64,000 bases of DNA, taken from the NCBI GenBank assembly GCA_037179385.1, contig CM074195.1, positions 13,491,887-13,555,886 on the forward strand, read 5' to 3'. The position numbers and the translations under genes are program-made. Below, one piece after another: positions 1-12,404 of the stretch (position 1 is its first letter; each line of letters opens with the position of its first letter). The DNA comes from Holothuria scabra. Lineage: Eukaryota; Echinodermata; Holothuroidea; Aspidochirotida; Holothuriidae. The notes under the pieces are model-generated. The model worked only from the letters and a program-made list of their open reading frames with translations. It was not told where the DNA came from and made no database searches.

Positions 1-470
1 TTGATTGAGTCAAGTTTCATATCTGATGTATTGATTGACAGTAAAAGATGTGTTTCAATACACAAAAAGTTACGTAACATTTGGAGTTAGCTAACAGATC
101 AGTTAGCATGTGCTAATTGCTTTTCATGCAGTGTGAACACCATGACAATGAAAGCGCAGCTCATTTGAGGCCATAGATCATGTAACAAACTCAAATATTA
201 TTTACACCCCATACCACCTTTGATATACTGGGGTATCTATGTTGCTTTTTCAAGAAGCGAAGTCACAGCATGAGTACAAAAATGGCATGCTGAAAAGGCT
301 TATTTTTCTGCAATGAGCCTTTTCCATGGGTAAATGGTTGCCTTTTTGGGTCACTTATTTTGTGCAGTTGCTGCTGATCTGCTGCAATTTTAGCTGTGTT
401 TCATGTTTGAAAAGGTGAAAAGATCATATTTGGGTCACATGTGATAGATTTTCTTATCCTGTTTTTCTCT

Positions 471-1186
471 TTAAAGTCACGTTTCTTGCACTCTAGATAT
501 GGTGTAGGGTAATGCTAGATCTACAGGAAAAGGTACTCAAACATTCCATTATCAAATTCCAAGGACAAGTAGAATTTTTAAGTATGAAGTAAAACAAAAG
601 CAATTTGACAAAAATGTACCCACTGTACATAACATTCTGTGGCTTTGCAGAGCTGCCAACATGCCAGATTGAAAAAGAGGAACACCACCTGTGTGTATGC
701 TAGAATAAACCTCCCGAGGTAGGGTCCAGGACCTGTCTTAGGACCTCTGGAGTGGTCCAGTGGGCAAAGCACCAGATTTTGAGTAGTTAAGGGTTTGTCT
801 GGAAGACTTTTTGAGCCCTTAACATTGCAGATTGGTTAATTCCCTGCCAAAGTCTACAATGCCTACACTCAGCCTGTCAGATGTCAAAAACCCATCTAAA
901 CATTAATATTGTACATGATCATGATTCAATTGATATAATGAAAATCGGAACATGACATTGGAAAATCGGAACAGAGCAAATTTTTTGCAAAAAAGGGGAA
1001 CTGTTCCTCCTAAATCGGAACAGTTGGCAGCTCTGGCTTTGCTGAAAGTGGAGTATTTTTATCGAAAAAAAATATCTTTTAAAGTCAGATATCTTGAATA
1101 GCAAAAGGGCTTGGAGGACATGGTCTTGGGAAGTTCTTGCAATTCCTACAAGACATTAATGAAGTGCCACTGGAGTATGACTTTAA
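471..1186 (+). mobile_element. TTAA-flanked MITE, family A (copy 1, interrupted)
   Basis: TTAA lies at both edges (471-474 and 1183-1186), with terminal inverted sequence AAGTCA just inside. The body (about 500-648 and 1043-1180) reads in parallel with the better copy at 22733-23306, sharing for example 'gggtaatgctagatctacag'. This copy lacks part of the left side and is split by the 386-bp insert at 649-1034. It has no coding capacity. TTAA targets are used by piggyBac and Kolobok transposons; which one mobilised this family is not decided. Confidence 0.7.
649..1034. mobile_element. hAT-like MITE with 8-bp target duplication
   Basis: The 386-bp insert begins AGAGCTGCCAAC and ends with the perfect inverse GTTGGCAGCTCT. 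The 8-bp direct repeat GGCTTTGC flanks it (641-648 and 1035-1042). The paralogous family A copy near 23145 reads straight through the same site without the insert. An 8-bp duplication and short terminal repeats fit the hAT superfamily. No transposase is encoded, so it is non-autonomous. A weak tRNA-like stretch sits inside it (748-815). Confidence 0.8.
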
Positions 1187-1821
1187 GGTTTCAAACAAGT
1201 GACAATCCAATCACATCAGAAAGTTATAATTCATGCAATTAAGCCTTCAAGCCTTGTTTCTCACTTAAAACAAAAAAAAAAACCAAACCAAAAAACAAAA
1301 ACAAAAAAAAATAAATAAACAAACAAGAAAGGATAAAAAGCACTAGTATCCTGAACCTATTACAAGAATCTACAGTGGTCTGTTCTTAAGAATTGTCCAA
1401 GGCCATATTCTGCTGAGCACATTTCTGCCTGTTACAATATCCCTTTAATACATTCCATCTACAGACAATGGACAAAACTGCACTGTATTCATTGATCTAA
1501 TCAAGCCATCACAGGCACCTTTGACTGGCTTTACTATTAATCAAGTGTAAATCATGAATTTCTGAGGGAAAAAGTTGTCCCCCAAGTTCACTTGTTCAAA
1601 CTGACAGTCAAATCTCATTCATGATTTTTAAGGCAAAAATATGTTGCATCTTAACCCAAGCAGTTAATCCTATTAAATTTCACAACTGATAAGTAAAATG
1701 ATCTTTTGAATGATTACAAAGAGCTATTCCTACAACAGACTACTATACTAAATCAAGTTGTAGTGACTGTATGTTCCCTTTAAGTTCATTGTGCTTTAAG
1801 TTAGTTATACTAGTTTGATAA
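1187..1821. other. No feature recognised; A-rich tract
   Basis: An A/C-rich low-complexity tract lies at about 1267-1318. No coding or repeat structure is visible in the rest. Confidence 0.5.
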
Positions 1822-2062
1822 GGTTTTATGGCTCAGTTTCTAATCATGCAATTGGTTTAAGTCAGGTCAACCACAGTCTTTTTACCAGTAGTGGCTAACT
1901 GGCTTGCTTTCCCTACTCCTTTACTGTATTTATGCTGAGCACCAAGCATATTTGCAGTAGATTCCACTTTTGAAGTTTTCTGTGTAACCTGGCCAGGGAT
2001 CGAGCTACAGACCTCTCAGCTGCAAATAAGATGTTCTAACCACTTGACCATACAGTCCATTG
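1822..2062 (-). mobile_element. tRNA-derived SINE, copy 1 (reverse strand)
   Basis: Read on the reverse strand, the head has tRNA-like promoter boxes: an A-box-like TGGTCAAGTGGTTAGAACA and a B-box-like CTCGATCCC (complement of about 1995-2004). The body that follows contains 'gtagggaaagcaagccagt', shared with copies at 32898-33162 and 14386-14579. The end contains 'gaaactgagccataaaac', shared with 17053-17075. It is a retroposed RNA-polymerase-III type element and encodes no protein. The exact ends are uncertain by about 10 bases. Confidence 0.75.
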
Positions 2063-2109
2063 TGGTAAATATGTGGCTTTTTTAGAATTCCCCCCAATCC
2101 CCTTGCATA

Positions 2110-4083
2110 TACTGTATATACTGCTTATGATATTCTGCAAAACGAAATGAAATGAAACAAATCAGTTTACCCTGAAAACACGATCTACTTGAAAGGCATA
2201 GCAAACTAAGGAATAAGGGGTGCAAAAAATTCATTCGGCCAAGGTGTATACAGAATTTTTGTTCTATTTTGCAAAATATCATTAGCATGATGGGGTACTG
2301 ATATTCTGCGAAACGAAACGAAACGATAAAAATTAGTTTAGGCCATCCATGGAATAGGAAACTATAAAGGATAAGGTGAGGACAAAAATCGATCGATCAA
2401 AGTAGACCTAGGTCTATGAACGTATTTTTTGCTCCGTTTCGCAAAATATCATTAGCGTGGTGGGCTATTGATATTCTGCGAAACAAAATGAAATGAAAAA
2501 AATTAGTTTAGGCCACTCATGGAATAGGAAACTATAACGCATAAGGGGAGGACAAAAATCGATTGATAAAAGTAGACCTAGGTATATGAACGTATTTTTT
2601 GCTCCGTTTCGCAAAATATCATTAGCGTGGTGGGCTATTGATACAGTATTCTGCAAAACGAAACAAATTAGTTTAGGCCACCCATGGAATAGGAAACTAT
2701 AAAGGATAAGGGGAGGACAAAAATAGATCAATCATAGTAGACTTAGGTCTATGAACGTATTTTTTGCTCCATTTCACAAAATATCATTAGCGTGGTGGGC
2801 TATTGATATTCTGCGAAACGAAACGAAACAAATTAGTTTAGGCCACTCACCTGGGATAGGAAACTATAACGGATAAGGGGAGGACAAAAATCAATTGGTT
2901 AAAGCATATAGGCCTAGGCCTTTGAACATATTTCTTGCTCTGTTTTGCAAAATTTCATTAAAATATCAGCAAAGTATCAGGAATATAATGGAGTTTTTAT
3001 TATTTGCAAAACAAAGTGAAACAAATAGCATTACCGTGGAAATCACCATCTGTTTCATAAGCAATTGGCATAGCGGGTAAGGGGAGGACAAAATTCAATC
3101 AGTCATCAAAGCCTATTTTATACAGATTTTTTGTACAGTACTAATTAAAGCTGTTGTAGGGAACTCTCTGGCATATGCCGGCGCAGCAATCCACCCTACA
3201 CCTACACCAATACTTAGGAATGTAATTATCACAGATTTAACTGAGGAGAACCCTAACTTTACAATGGAATAAGAGGTCAGATGAAGTCTACAAACCTCGA
3301 CAAAAATGATGCAGGGACAAAGCAAGCAAAACAATTAGCAATGAATGGATCACCATTCCCCACCCCTCCCCCATTCAATGTTGCAGCAGCCCAAGACATC
3401 CTAAAACTTCAACATTGATACTGGGAGCGTGGTTTGTCCCATGTATTTTTGTCGAGTATTGTAGTTGTAAGCAGAGGTATGAGGAAACGTAAACCTCTAT
3501 CATGCTCACAATTCACATGCCTTTATACAATACACCAAAGAGGTTTGCCTGTATATCGGAATGCTTGCTTGGCGGTGATGAGAATAGAGGAAACAAATGC
3601 GAACACGCACTTCAAGAAATAATTATTCCACACAGATACAGTAAAACTTTCATGAAAAATAGGAAACAACTTACAAATTTGGAGATGATTACATTTTTAT
3701 TAGTAGGTCTACCTGTTATTTGATCTACAGTTTTGAAACACGTACAAGTTTTTGTTGAGCATAAATGTAAAATAATTAGAAAAAAGAATATGATTAATGT
3801 GAAGGATATAAAATCAGATCAGAATCCGATCTAAATTCTCTGTACGCCGTGTGAAGGCAGATAGAATTATTTCGTTTCGTTTTGCAGAATGTCATTTCCC
3901 CACCGCGTTAATGATATTTTGTGAAACAGAACAAAAATTCTGTAAACACCTTGGCTGAACGGAATTTTGTGCACCCCTTATTCCGTAGTTTGCTATTTAC
4001 TCTCAAGTGGATGGTGTTTTCAGAGTACACTAATTTGTTTCGTTTCATTTCACAGAACATCATAAGCCTGTATATACTGCTTT
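2110..4083. mobile_element. Foldback-like element with tandem-repeat arms
   Basis: The outer 190 bases on the left (from GTATATACTG, about 2113) are inverted on the right (about 3880-4080, ending 'gcctgtatatactgc'). Each arm carries the same unit, with a (GAAAC/GAAAT)n purine block, 'aataaggggtgcaaaa' and 'gcaaaatatcatta'. The left arm continues into five or more head-to-tail copies. The centre (about 3090-3870) is unique and codes for nothing recognisable. Inverted terminal repeats made of tandem units are the hallmark of foldback transposons. No clear target duplication was found. Confidence 0.7.
2128..2985 (+). repeat. Tandem array, about 170-bp unit, 5-6 copies
   Basis: Units start at 'tgatattctgc' near 2128, 2299, 2469, 2639 and 2804, with a decayed sixth near 2985. 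Spacing is therefore 171, 170, 170 and 165 bases. Each unit has a GAAAC-rich block, 'ggaataggaaactata', a CGATCGAT-like stretch, 'gtagacctaggt', and 'tttcgcaaaatatcattag'. Copies two to four are the most alike, as expected of recent local amplification inside the foldback arm. Confidence 0.8.
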
Positions 4084-4520
4084 AGAGATGTAATAATGAT
4101 ATAGTCTCACATACCTCTGGTTCCGTGTAGCTCCAATAAGATTGCTGCAACAATATAGCATCTGAAGCTGAACCTTGTGGTCTGAACATATCGTGGACTT
4201 GTATCAATACTATTGTCACACCCAAAACAACAGTCCCAAGTAAATTAATTCCATCCCCTAATTGCTGCCCAGATTATGAAACTGACAATGGTAGTGTACA
4301 ATATAGTGCTCCCCAAACCTGCCACTCTATACTATAGTATGTTTGCCTTAAATTGGGGCTGAAAGTATTCAGTCCAATTGCAAGGGAAATTTTATCACAA
4401 TGTTGTTTTAATTTTAAATATAACAGCATGGAGAGTTCTACCCATGTTTACCTTTAACACTTAACTTCCACCATTTAATCTGAGCAATTAAAGGGCATGA
4501 ACAGTCATCCCAAATTTATT
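4084..4520. other. No feature recognised
   Basis: AT-rich sequence without a visible gene or a repeat that I can pair elsewhere in the window. Confidence 0.4.
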
Positions 4521-4524
4521 TTAA

Positions 4525-4759
4525 AGGGCAAGAAAAATTGCCCTTACTTTATTTGAAGCTACAGCTACATTTCACAATCTTATTCTGATTTAACTTCAAA
4601 TTCATTCCTCTTAAAAATTCTGTATTGCAGTAGTTAAAGTAAATTTCATATTTGAAGGGGAAAAAAAAAGCATCCAATGGTTCTCCATAGCCACTGCAAT
4701 TATGGAAGGGGACAGCACTCCTACTGTATACTTCAAGTTGGGGTGACTGAATTTCTTCT
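4525..4759. mobile_element. TTAA-flanked MITE, family B
   Basis: TTAA occurs at 4521-4524 and 4760-4763. The start AGGGCAAG and the internal 'gtaaatttcatatttgaagg' and 'ttggggtgactgaatttc' match other family B copies at 22455-22708, 35214-35597 and 42196-42343. It is non-coding. Confidence 0.65.
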
Positions 4760-5266
4760 TTAAAACAACACTTAGTTCTCACTAAATTTCTTAGTATTTC
4801 AAGACTTAAATATTGTATTTCAAAGGTAAGGCAATGAGATAGACCTTACAAGTTTCATAATGCAGAAGTAAAAGTGTGACATGTGATTCTCAAGAGCTAT
4901 TGATGGGATTGGGTAGACTACCAGAATACTATGTTCTTCCACTTTAATAGTCTTTGGTGTCAGACACTTTGCTAATCAAGCAATTCTGGAATTGCTGGCA
5001 AATTTAATCTGATGATAAACTTAACCATTGACTAGACAAACCGACAGAACATCTGTTTTGTGAAAGACTTATGAAGTACCTCCATGCACCTTAAGTAAAT
5101 AGACAGGTACTTATCAAGGACAACCTGCAAAAAACAAACATATCTACCAACCATGTTTGATTATGTGTGCTGAAATCACATGGATCTCATCAGCTATGTC
5201 CTTGCATCACATAATTTTTCAAGTGTCTAAATTTACAGAGGATTGACAGATGCATTTTCATGTTAA

Positions 5267-5569
5267 AGGGCCAAACCTCTCACCCCAAACTACATTTTTG
5301 GAACGGGAGAACCAAAATTCTCAATTGGCTCAGCTCTTTAATTGACAGCTACCTGTAATTCAAATAATGCAAAGTGCAAAAGCTTATATCACACAGCATG
5401 AATGGTACTGAGAATGTTTTGATTATATAAATTAAGTTTTTCTATACTCACCTTGAAGCAATAAACTGAAATTTTATCTGGATGAGAATGAATTTCAGAC
5501 AATTATGGGAGGGGCCTCAGTAATAAAGTTAGGAGAATTGGTATTGTTTAGGGTGAGAGAACTGGGCCT
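5267..5569. mobile_element. TTAA-type MITE, family C
   Basis: It starts after TTAA (5263-5266) with AGGGCCAAACCTCTCACCCC. It ends with an inverted version, GGGTGAGAGAACTGGGCCT, before TTAT (a mutated TTAA). Its body ('ctcaattggctcagctcttt', 'gaagcaataaac', 'gggaggggc') matches 25371-25667 and a reverse-strand fragment at 10705-10802. Confidence 0.7.
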
Positions 5570-6819
5570 TTATGGAGTATGTGTATGACACAGAACAATA
5601 TCACACACCACTGTACTGAGTCTCAATATACTGCCAGTACTGTAGGTGATGATAACCTTGGGTAATTGGGAAGTGGGGAGTGGGGGGGGGGGGAAAGGGC
5701 AATGAAAGCCTACATACTAGTCTACAGAAGACTGTACCAGTCACATCATTGCAATACGAGTCATTTTATTTTTAGTCTTCCTATTGTCATATATACATTC
5801 CTGGCTGAAAAAGCTATCAGTAAATATACTATATGGCTGCACACTTGTGCATTGCCTGCATTATCACACCAATCCTGCATTATCACCCCAATCCTGCAAT
5901 ATCACACCATTCCTGCATTATCCTAGGCTTAATGAATGTTCCTGAGTTGTCTGATTGCCTCAAAATGATTTTAACCATGATAACAAACATTTGCAGTAGC
6001 TGTGAGGTGATGCCTACATGAAACATGCCTGTCAAAGTTAACAAGTTTGGGATCATCAGAGCTAGATGCACATTATCAGGACATGCATTCCACATTAATG
6101 ACACCCCTGAATCTATTTAATTGAGCACTTATAAGTTAAACATAACATTACTTGATCATTGACTACAATCAAAGACAGTTTTCCCTTGCTTCTCCTTCTC
6201 CTCAAAGTTTAACCTTACAGTGATGATGACAGTTTAAATAAACACCATTGTGGGTATCATGTGTGTTTTATAAACTCAAAATGTTCTTTTAGTGAATGTT
6301 ATCTTTTAAAGTGCAGAAAATGACCCTTGACCTTCATGGTTAACAGATCCAGCTATCACAAACCTTCACTGAAATATTTCCTGTGCAGGTTTACCAAAAT
6401 AAGGGTGTTTTAGAGAAATAACAAGCAATGTTTCATCAGTTCAAGTGTTTATACACTTAACATTGGAAAGACTTTAGATGAAAGAAACCAAGTTGCCCAT
6501 GCCATTACTTACAGGTTGAGAGAAAGAATTCCTTAAAAACTTATTACTGCAAATATAAATGTAGCTCTATTGCTATGAGAGGCATAAATGTTCCTTTTTT
6601 GACGAACAGGTGGTCCAAAATTGGTTTACGAATGTTTCCTGAGCATACAGATGTCTTCACCAGTTATAGTATTAACAATATTTCTCACAACTGGGAGGGG
6701 GCTAGTTGAGGGTGTGGGGGGAAGCTAGGAAAGTTTTGGGATCTAGATCCCCTAATTCCCCTAAAACCTCCTTTGATACAATGATGAAAAACATGAGAAA
6801 ACTTAAATTAATTGAAAAT
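5570..6819. repeat. Unassigned stretch with a 19-bp tandem repeat and a poly-G run
   Basis: Three head-to-tail copies of a 19-bp unit (TATCACACCAATCCTGCAT and variants) lie at about 5865-5922. A G run sits at 5681-5693. The remainder shows no gene or paired repeat. Confidence 0.6.
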
Positions 6820-7105
6820 TATGACTTTAAAAAAATTAAATGCACATTCCAGTAGCTTATGACTTGGGTCTAATATGAAAGACAAAAATATTTCACACCA
6901 TGTCCTCCAAACCCTTTTGCAACACTCATTTCTGAGCACACAATATCTCACTTTTAAAGATAAATTATTTTGCATTAAAAATATCTTAACTTCTCCACAA
7001 AGCCACAAAAGGTACTGTATATGTACAGTAATAAGGGCACATTGTGTCAGATTCCTTTTGTTTTTCTTTATTTTTGAATGCCTTCTTTGTCCTTGAAATT
7101 TGATA
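6820..7105 (-). mobile_element. Family A MITE fragment (reverse strand)
   Basis: The reverse complement parallels 23060-23290. Shared pieces include 'caccatgtc', 'caatatctcactttaaag', 'ccttttgtttttcttta' and 'gtccttgaaatttg'. Both ends are decayed and no TTAA pair was found. Confidence 0.6.
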
Positions 7106-7346
7106 CTGTAAGAATATATTCATTTCTTTAGATCTGGCATAATTACTTTGCACTATACGTAGGGTATAGCAAAACAGTCACTTAATATTCCTTGCAGCGG
7201 CATCAAACTTACACAGACAGGATGACATTCAAGGATAAGGATATGAAATTCAACAAACTTTCCCCCTCCCTCAGAAACTATGGCTATGTCCTTTCATCTT
7301 GTAAGGGAATTGTCTGACTGTTTTGCAATTTTTGTTGATGTGAATA
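7106..7346. other. No feature recognised
   Basis: Short stretch without a gene or identified repeat. Confidence 0.3.
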
Positions 7347-9347
7347 CAGTGGCGTAACTACTGGGGGCAGGGGGGCAAGTTGCCCCCCCTGGAAAATTAT
7401 TTGGGGAAATTTGATGAATTTTCTTATTCTAACAGAAATTTCTCAAAATTTTTGTTAGAATAAGATACTGTGAGATATTTCTCATACATAATTCATATTT
7501 TCATGCAACAAATTAACCCACATTTCCTCAGTTTCGCATGAACTGGCCCTACTCGCATTCCACAGGAACGTCCTCGCCACGAAGCAGATTGAATGTTCTC
7601 GTGTTTATGCGCGCGTGTTGTGATCAGTGCATTTCAGTGCACAGGAAGCTGTTATTCAGGAATTTAACAACAGCTGATACAGTACAACTAACACTGAAAG
7701 GCTGTAAACCCGAACTTATCCCCTTGTACACAGTCTCTGTGTTGTACACTTTGGAAACTCAGTAAAAGGATGTGAAAACTGACAAGTCACTAACGTAGAC
7801 CACCGAGGTTATATTGTCCTACAAGCTAGTAGCGGGAGGAGTTTAAACTATACCGATTTTCCTCTGTGTTCATAACGATGGATGAGGCTGAAACAATCCA
7901 TGGCCAACGATTAACTTCATGTTAGTATAGAAATTAGAATGAACGGGATCCATAGGCATGCTTATATTTTGTTACTTAGCCTATTCCTTGGAGGCTTACA
8001 GGCTAGTTCGGGAAAATAGTTCTGCTCACTTGGGGTGTTACAATAAACGGGCCAATGAGTACCTTGCAGCCTTCTACACTTAACAGACTGCTGTTCTAAC
8101 CAGATATCCTGTGTGATCGAGCCACTATTAGGCCTCCTTTCAGTGGGGTATGAAGGGGGACCATTGGGCCGTGCTCCCCCCCCCCCCCCCACCGATGGCA
8201 TTTTTTTCTTTGTTCTTAAAAATAGATTGTACTTCAGAAGATAGCATATGTGGCACCAGATTGCATATAAGGACACCCAATTTTTCAAAAATTTCAAAGT
8301 GGAAGGATTGCCTCTGCAAGGCCCCTCAGTGATTCCAATTTTTTTAATTCCCACAAATAGTCAAGTTCTGTCAAATTCCAATTTTTACTTAAAAAGATGG
8401 ACTCTGTATCCCATGGGTGGAATCAATTAAAATAAAGACGACATGTTAAGATTCTCCTTACAAGCATGAATGTGCTATTTTTGACCATCTGAGAGGTCTG
8501 GTATTTCGAAATTTTCTTTACGCTCCACGCCAACCAATGGTGGTGCTTTGCTCAGTTTTTTGAGCAAAATTACATTTTCGGGGTCAAATCTGATCACTTT
8601 GCAGTTTGCGAACATATTTTGAGCATTTTATTGCAAATGACAAAAGAACACAGCGACTCGTTAGATTCTTCTTATAAAAAATCAGGAAAATGCTGGGGCT
8701 CTGATTTTTCGAAATTTTCTCTACGCTCCGCGCCAACCAATGGTGGCGATCCACTTAGATAATCTCTATGATAAAATTACGTTTTGTGGCCAAGAAAAAC
8801 AACAATCCTGTACCGATCAATGCTCTTTTATTTTGACTCCTAAAAGTGTGCAAATTTAATAACAAGTTTTACTTCGCAAGGTAGCATAAATGGCATAAGA
8901 ATGCATGTAAAGACACAAAAGTTTCAGTTTTATCCTCATGAACCACCACGATTCAACTTTTTACACTGTTCCTGTCAAAGTCGAAAATCTTGCACTATTT
9001 TGCCTCTAGGCTCCTTGAAAACATCAAAAAATTTCTGGACATCCCCTCCCCTTAGACCATACTGCATGCCCCCTCCCCCCTTCAGAGAAATCCTGCGTGC
9101 GCCACCGTGCTACTACATACAAATAAACCAGATATTGTTTACCAAAATAATATACTTTGTTATTTCCGATTGCTCTATGTTATACTTTAAGATTAAAATG
9201 CAGGTAATATTACAAAATGACATGGTCATGTTGTTATACTTGTAAATTTGCATATTTTATATGAAATACATACACATTAACCGGGAAAAGTTTTGGGGAA
9301 ATTTCATACCTTTGCCCCCCCTGGAAAAAATCCTAGATATGCCACTG
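7347..9347. mobile_element. CAGTGGCG-ended DNA transposon, about 2 kb, non-coding
   Basis: The left end is CAGTGGCGTAACTA followed by a G-rich block and 'ttgccccccctgg'. The right end is the inverse ('gccccccctgg' then TAGATATGCCACTG). TGTGAATA precedes the left end, and TGTGAATG lies four bases past the right end, a possible shifted duplication. No transposase reading frame is visible. A third end of similar type, inverted (GCGTGCGCCACCGTG, about 9095-9109), suggests another element nested inside. Confidence 0.6.
8430..8850 (+). repeat. About 203-bp direct repeat, two copies plus a third outside at 9385-9480
   Basis: The block 'cgaaattttctttacgctcc' followed by 'gccaaccaatggtgg' occurs at 8507-8543 and 8710-8746. 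A degraded version ('ctgagaggttaccattcttc', then 'aaaattttctgtatacatgctc') lies at about 9433-9475, outside the right end of the enclosing element. A related pair, 'gatagcatatgtggcaccag' near 8240 and 'ggtagcataaatggcataag' near 8880, points to the same tandem source. Confidence 0.55.
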
Positions 9348-10704
9348 TATGTGTGAATGTTTCATAAGCTGAAAAAAAGCTGTTTTTAGATCATGCTTTA
9401 CAGGTATGAAAAATGCTATTTCCTGCTACCTGAGAGGTTACCATTCTTCAAAATTTTCTGTATACATGCTCTAAGATTTAATGATGGCCCTTGTTTAGTC
9501 AGTCTTTTAAAAGGATGGCAATCGTATTTTTGTGTGCCTATACATACTCTAACTTAATTGAGCCTCTTCTTAGATAAATTTTGGCATTAATCTGGAGTGA
9601 ACTGAAAGAACATACATACTTACAAATATGGCACCGACATGCAAGTTGAAAAAATCACACAAATGACACAATCATGCAAAACTATCCTTGCTGAGATAAT
9701 GGGTCACAGTAGTGATTAAAATTACAATACAGATGTCACCGATAAAAGATTTTTCTTCTTTAATCAAAGAGATCTCAGATTACTAGAAAAATCCAGTTCA
9801 ATACAAAAACTTTTTGGGAATCACACTGGGTAAAATTCAAATTTTCTACAGTCACATGTGGTTTGGAAATTATCTAAAGCCCTACTAACCTAATTTATTA
9901 CACAAAAGCAGCAACAATTTAGTAAGTCTCAGACAAGTTTTAATCGCACACTGGCATCATGATAGTTATCTCTTCTTTGCAGCTTTATATCTGAGCAAGC
10001 TATTCATTTTCCAATTAATGAAAAACAATGGAAAAACCCTTAGAAAAATGTTCTTCAAATGTACAAAACTAGACATAATTCCACTATGTACTTGGTTAAA
10101 AGTAAATGTTGAAATTTGAATAACAGATGATGAAGGCTAGAAAGAATGCAGAGATGCCAACATTTACATCCAGAAATCAGTCAAATTTCACACAGGAATC
10201 AAGGAGGGTTTTTAAAATTATACACTAAATAAGGAAAAAAACCCTTGAACTACTGTGGAGTGTCATACTAATTTGGCAGAATGCACAGAAATTCTTTAAT
10301 TTTCAGGGAGCATGCCTGAAAATGATGGTTGGTTGGCATCCCTGGGAATGAAGCAGATTATGCTAATTGCACTTGCTATCTTTTAGGTCCAGTCTCTCAG
10401 ATACTGCATCGATCAACAGAGCCCACAGGAATGGATGCAGAAAAGTTTCATGCTTCACTTACAGTACCCATCCAACAATTCCCAATTACCTTAGAGACTT
10501 AATCCTCTCACATACCCAGAGAGTCCCAATTCTCCTGACCTACAGTTGCTTGATCCCTCAACTTTCTAAAACTCATCCTCATCCAGACACAATCTCAGTT
10601 TACTGCTTCAGGGTACAAGTAAACATGGATCACAATGCGTAATCAAAACACTCTGAGTCTTACAGTACATTCTACGTAATAGGAGATTCCAGTACACTGT
10701 ATTT
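9348..10704. other. No gene recognised
   Basis: Apart from the degraded 203-bp unit at its left edge, this AT-rich stretch shows nothing that I can name. Confidence 0.4.
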
Positions 10705-10802
10705 TTTTTTAATTTGCTGTCAATCGAAGAGCTGTGCCAATTGATAATTTCTGTGGACTAAAAAAAAAAAAAAAATCTGTAGTTTGGGGTGAGGGGATAA
10801 GG
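10705..10802 (-). mobile_element. Family C MITE fragment (reverse strand)
   Basis: The reverse complement reads 'ctcaccccaaactacag', a poly-T tract, then 'caattggcacagctcttcga', matching 5278-5345. The rest of the element is missing. Confidence 0.55.
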
Positions 10803-12039
10803 TCAATGCATTTTGGTTTGTCTTCTCCCCTCTAAAAGATTTCATTTTGCATCTCCCCCTCTCTCTCCCCCCCCCCATGGGCTTTTTTTTTACCTCCCTA
10901 TATGCATCTGTATGGCTATAGATCTGCTGTCAAGCTAAGATAGCAATATAACTTCTCTGAACACTTGTGGACTGTAGCACTGATTAACGTACACAATATT
11001 ATGACATTAATTTAAGAATGAATCACCATGGAGACAGTCACATAGGACTAATGAGGACTTCAAAGGATGGAGTCTGCATTTGGAAGAACAAATATGCAAT
11101 GAGAGCAATATTAAAAAGCAAAAAAAAAAGTCACACACACCACATACATGGAGCACAAGGAAACATTAGTATTAAAATATTCTTGCCTTATAATTGTGAA
11201 AGGGATTGAGAAAAGAAACTGCCATGAACAAGTGTTAGATCCTGAAGGAACAAAAGAGAAAGTAAACATGATTCTATAAATCATCTAAAACACTATTTAA
11301 GTTTCATCATGTTCCTATAGCAACTTGTCAAAATGATAATTACGCTTCAGCAGCACCAACCTCCAGTTTCTTCAATCATGAAAAGGCTACTGTACCTACT
11401 TTAGAACAATAACTGTGTAAATATACACATATGGGAGCTGGGAATACAAACTCATTGACCAACCAATGGTATGACAGTTCAAAACCTTTGCCAGGGGCAA
11501 ATTAAATTAACGTGTAGTCATTAAATTGAGAACACCAATTGTAAAAGTATACCTAAGCTTGAGTAATGACCATGTTGTGCTATAAGCAAGTGCACTTTGT
11601 CCCCACAAAAATGTCACATGTGTACAGCAAAACAGTTAATGGAAGTGTGTATCCACATTGCAAATGTCTTCACACAGTGTTATGCAAGGTGGTGAAAAAC
11701 AGTCAGGTGATCATGTTCCTACTGCACTGTGTCCCAAGGAACCCAATTCTAATTAAATGACCATTTCCTCATGCAGGCCTTGAATTTTAACCTTATGAGA
11801 CAAAGCCCAAGGTTACTCAAACCAACTACCACTAACAGTCTAATACCCAACTTATGGGTTGCACTTGGGTTTCTACTTGATGATAACACTTACAATTTCT
11901 AGCAATTCCAACCCAAAAAAAATGAAAATATAAAATCCAATAATCCCATGGGGTGATTATATATTGAGGGTGCTTATATAAATTAAAACCTGACCTACCA
12001 CCCAAAGCTGGTGTAAGACTGTTCAGTTGTGGGTGATTT
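10803..12039. other. No gene recognised
   Basis: Holds CT/C-rich runs at 10857-10877. A stretch at 11775 ('aggccttgaatttt') resembles the end of the MITE at 17819, but I could not pair it with confidence. Confidence 0.4.
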
Positions 12040-12245
12040 GGGAAAGGACTCTTTCACGTCATGGAGGCGTGGAGTGTGACCACACCATCACTTATCTCTA
12101 ATCACTGTTAAGAGTGCAACTTTTCGCACACCTACTGTAGATGAAGACTGGGAGCTCATATAATTCTATGTAAGTTTAAAAAACAGCCCACCTACCACAC
12201 TCCTTAATTTCCTGAGGAGTGTAATTTGTAGCACACCTGGGAAAT
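12040..12245 (+). mobile_element. AGGCCTTGA-family MITE, diverged copy
   Basis: It parallels 17840-18015: 'caccatcactta' and 'cacacct', then 'ccacactccttaatttcctg' and 'aggagtgtaatttgtagcac'. Terminal repeats are not clear in this copy. It is non-coding. Confidence 0.55.
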
Positions 12246-12404
12246 CTACGAGCTCAAAGCCTGCTAACAGAGTTCCTGGTTTTTTTTTTTTTTAAGAGTT
12301 TGTTGTCTAGATTTTCTGTTTTTTTTGTTTTTTTTTTATGCTCTTCATCAGACTCCTGAAGTCTTAAGATGGAAGTAAACCAGCCCAAAAGCACAATGTA
12401 GAAT

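Noticed and set aside
748..815. tRNA-derived SINE head inside the hAT-like MITE
   Set aside because: Weak A-box and B-box resemblance only; no matching SINE body follows.
7962..8354. 130-codon reverse frame
   Set aside because: It passes through a poly-C/G run and a non-coding transposon interior.
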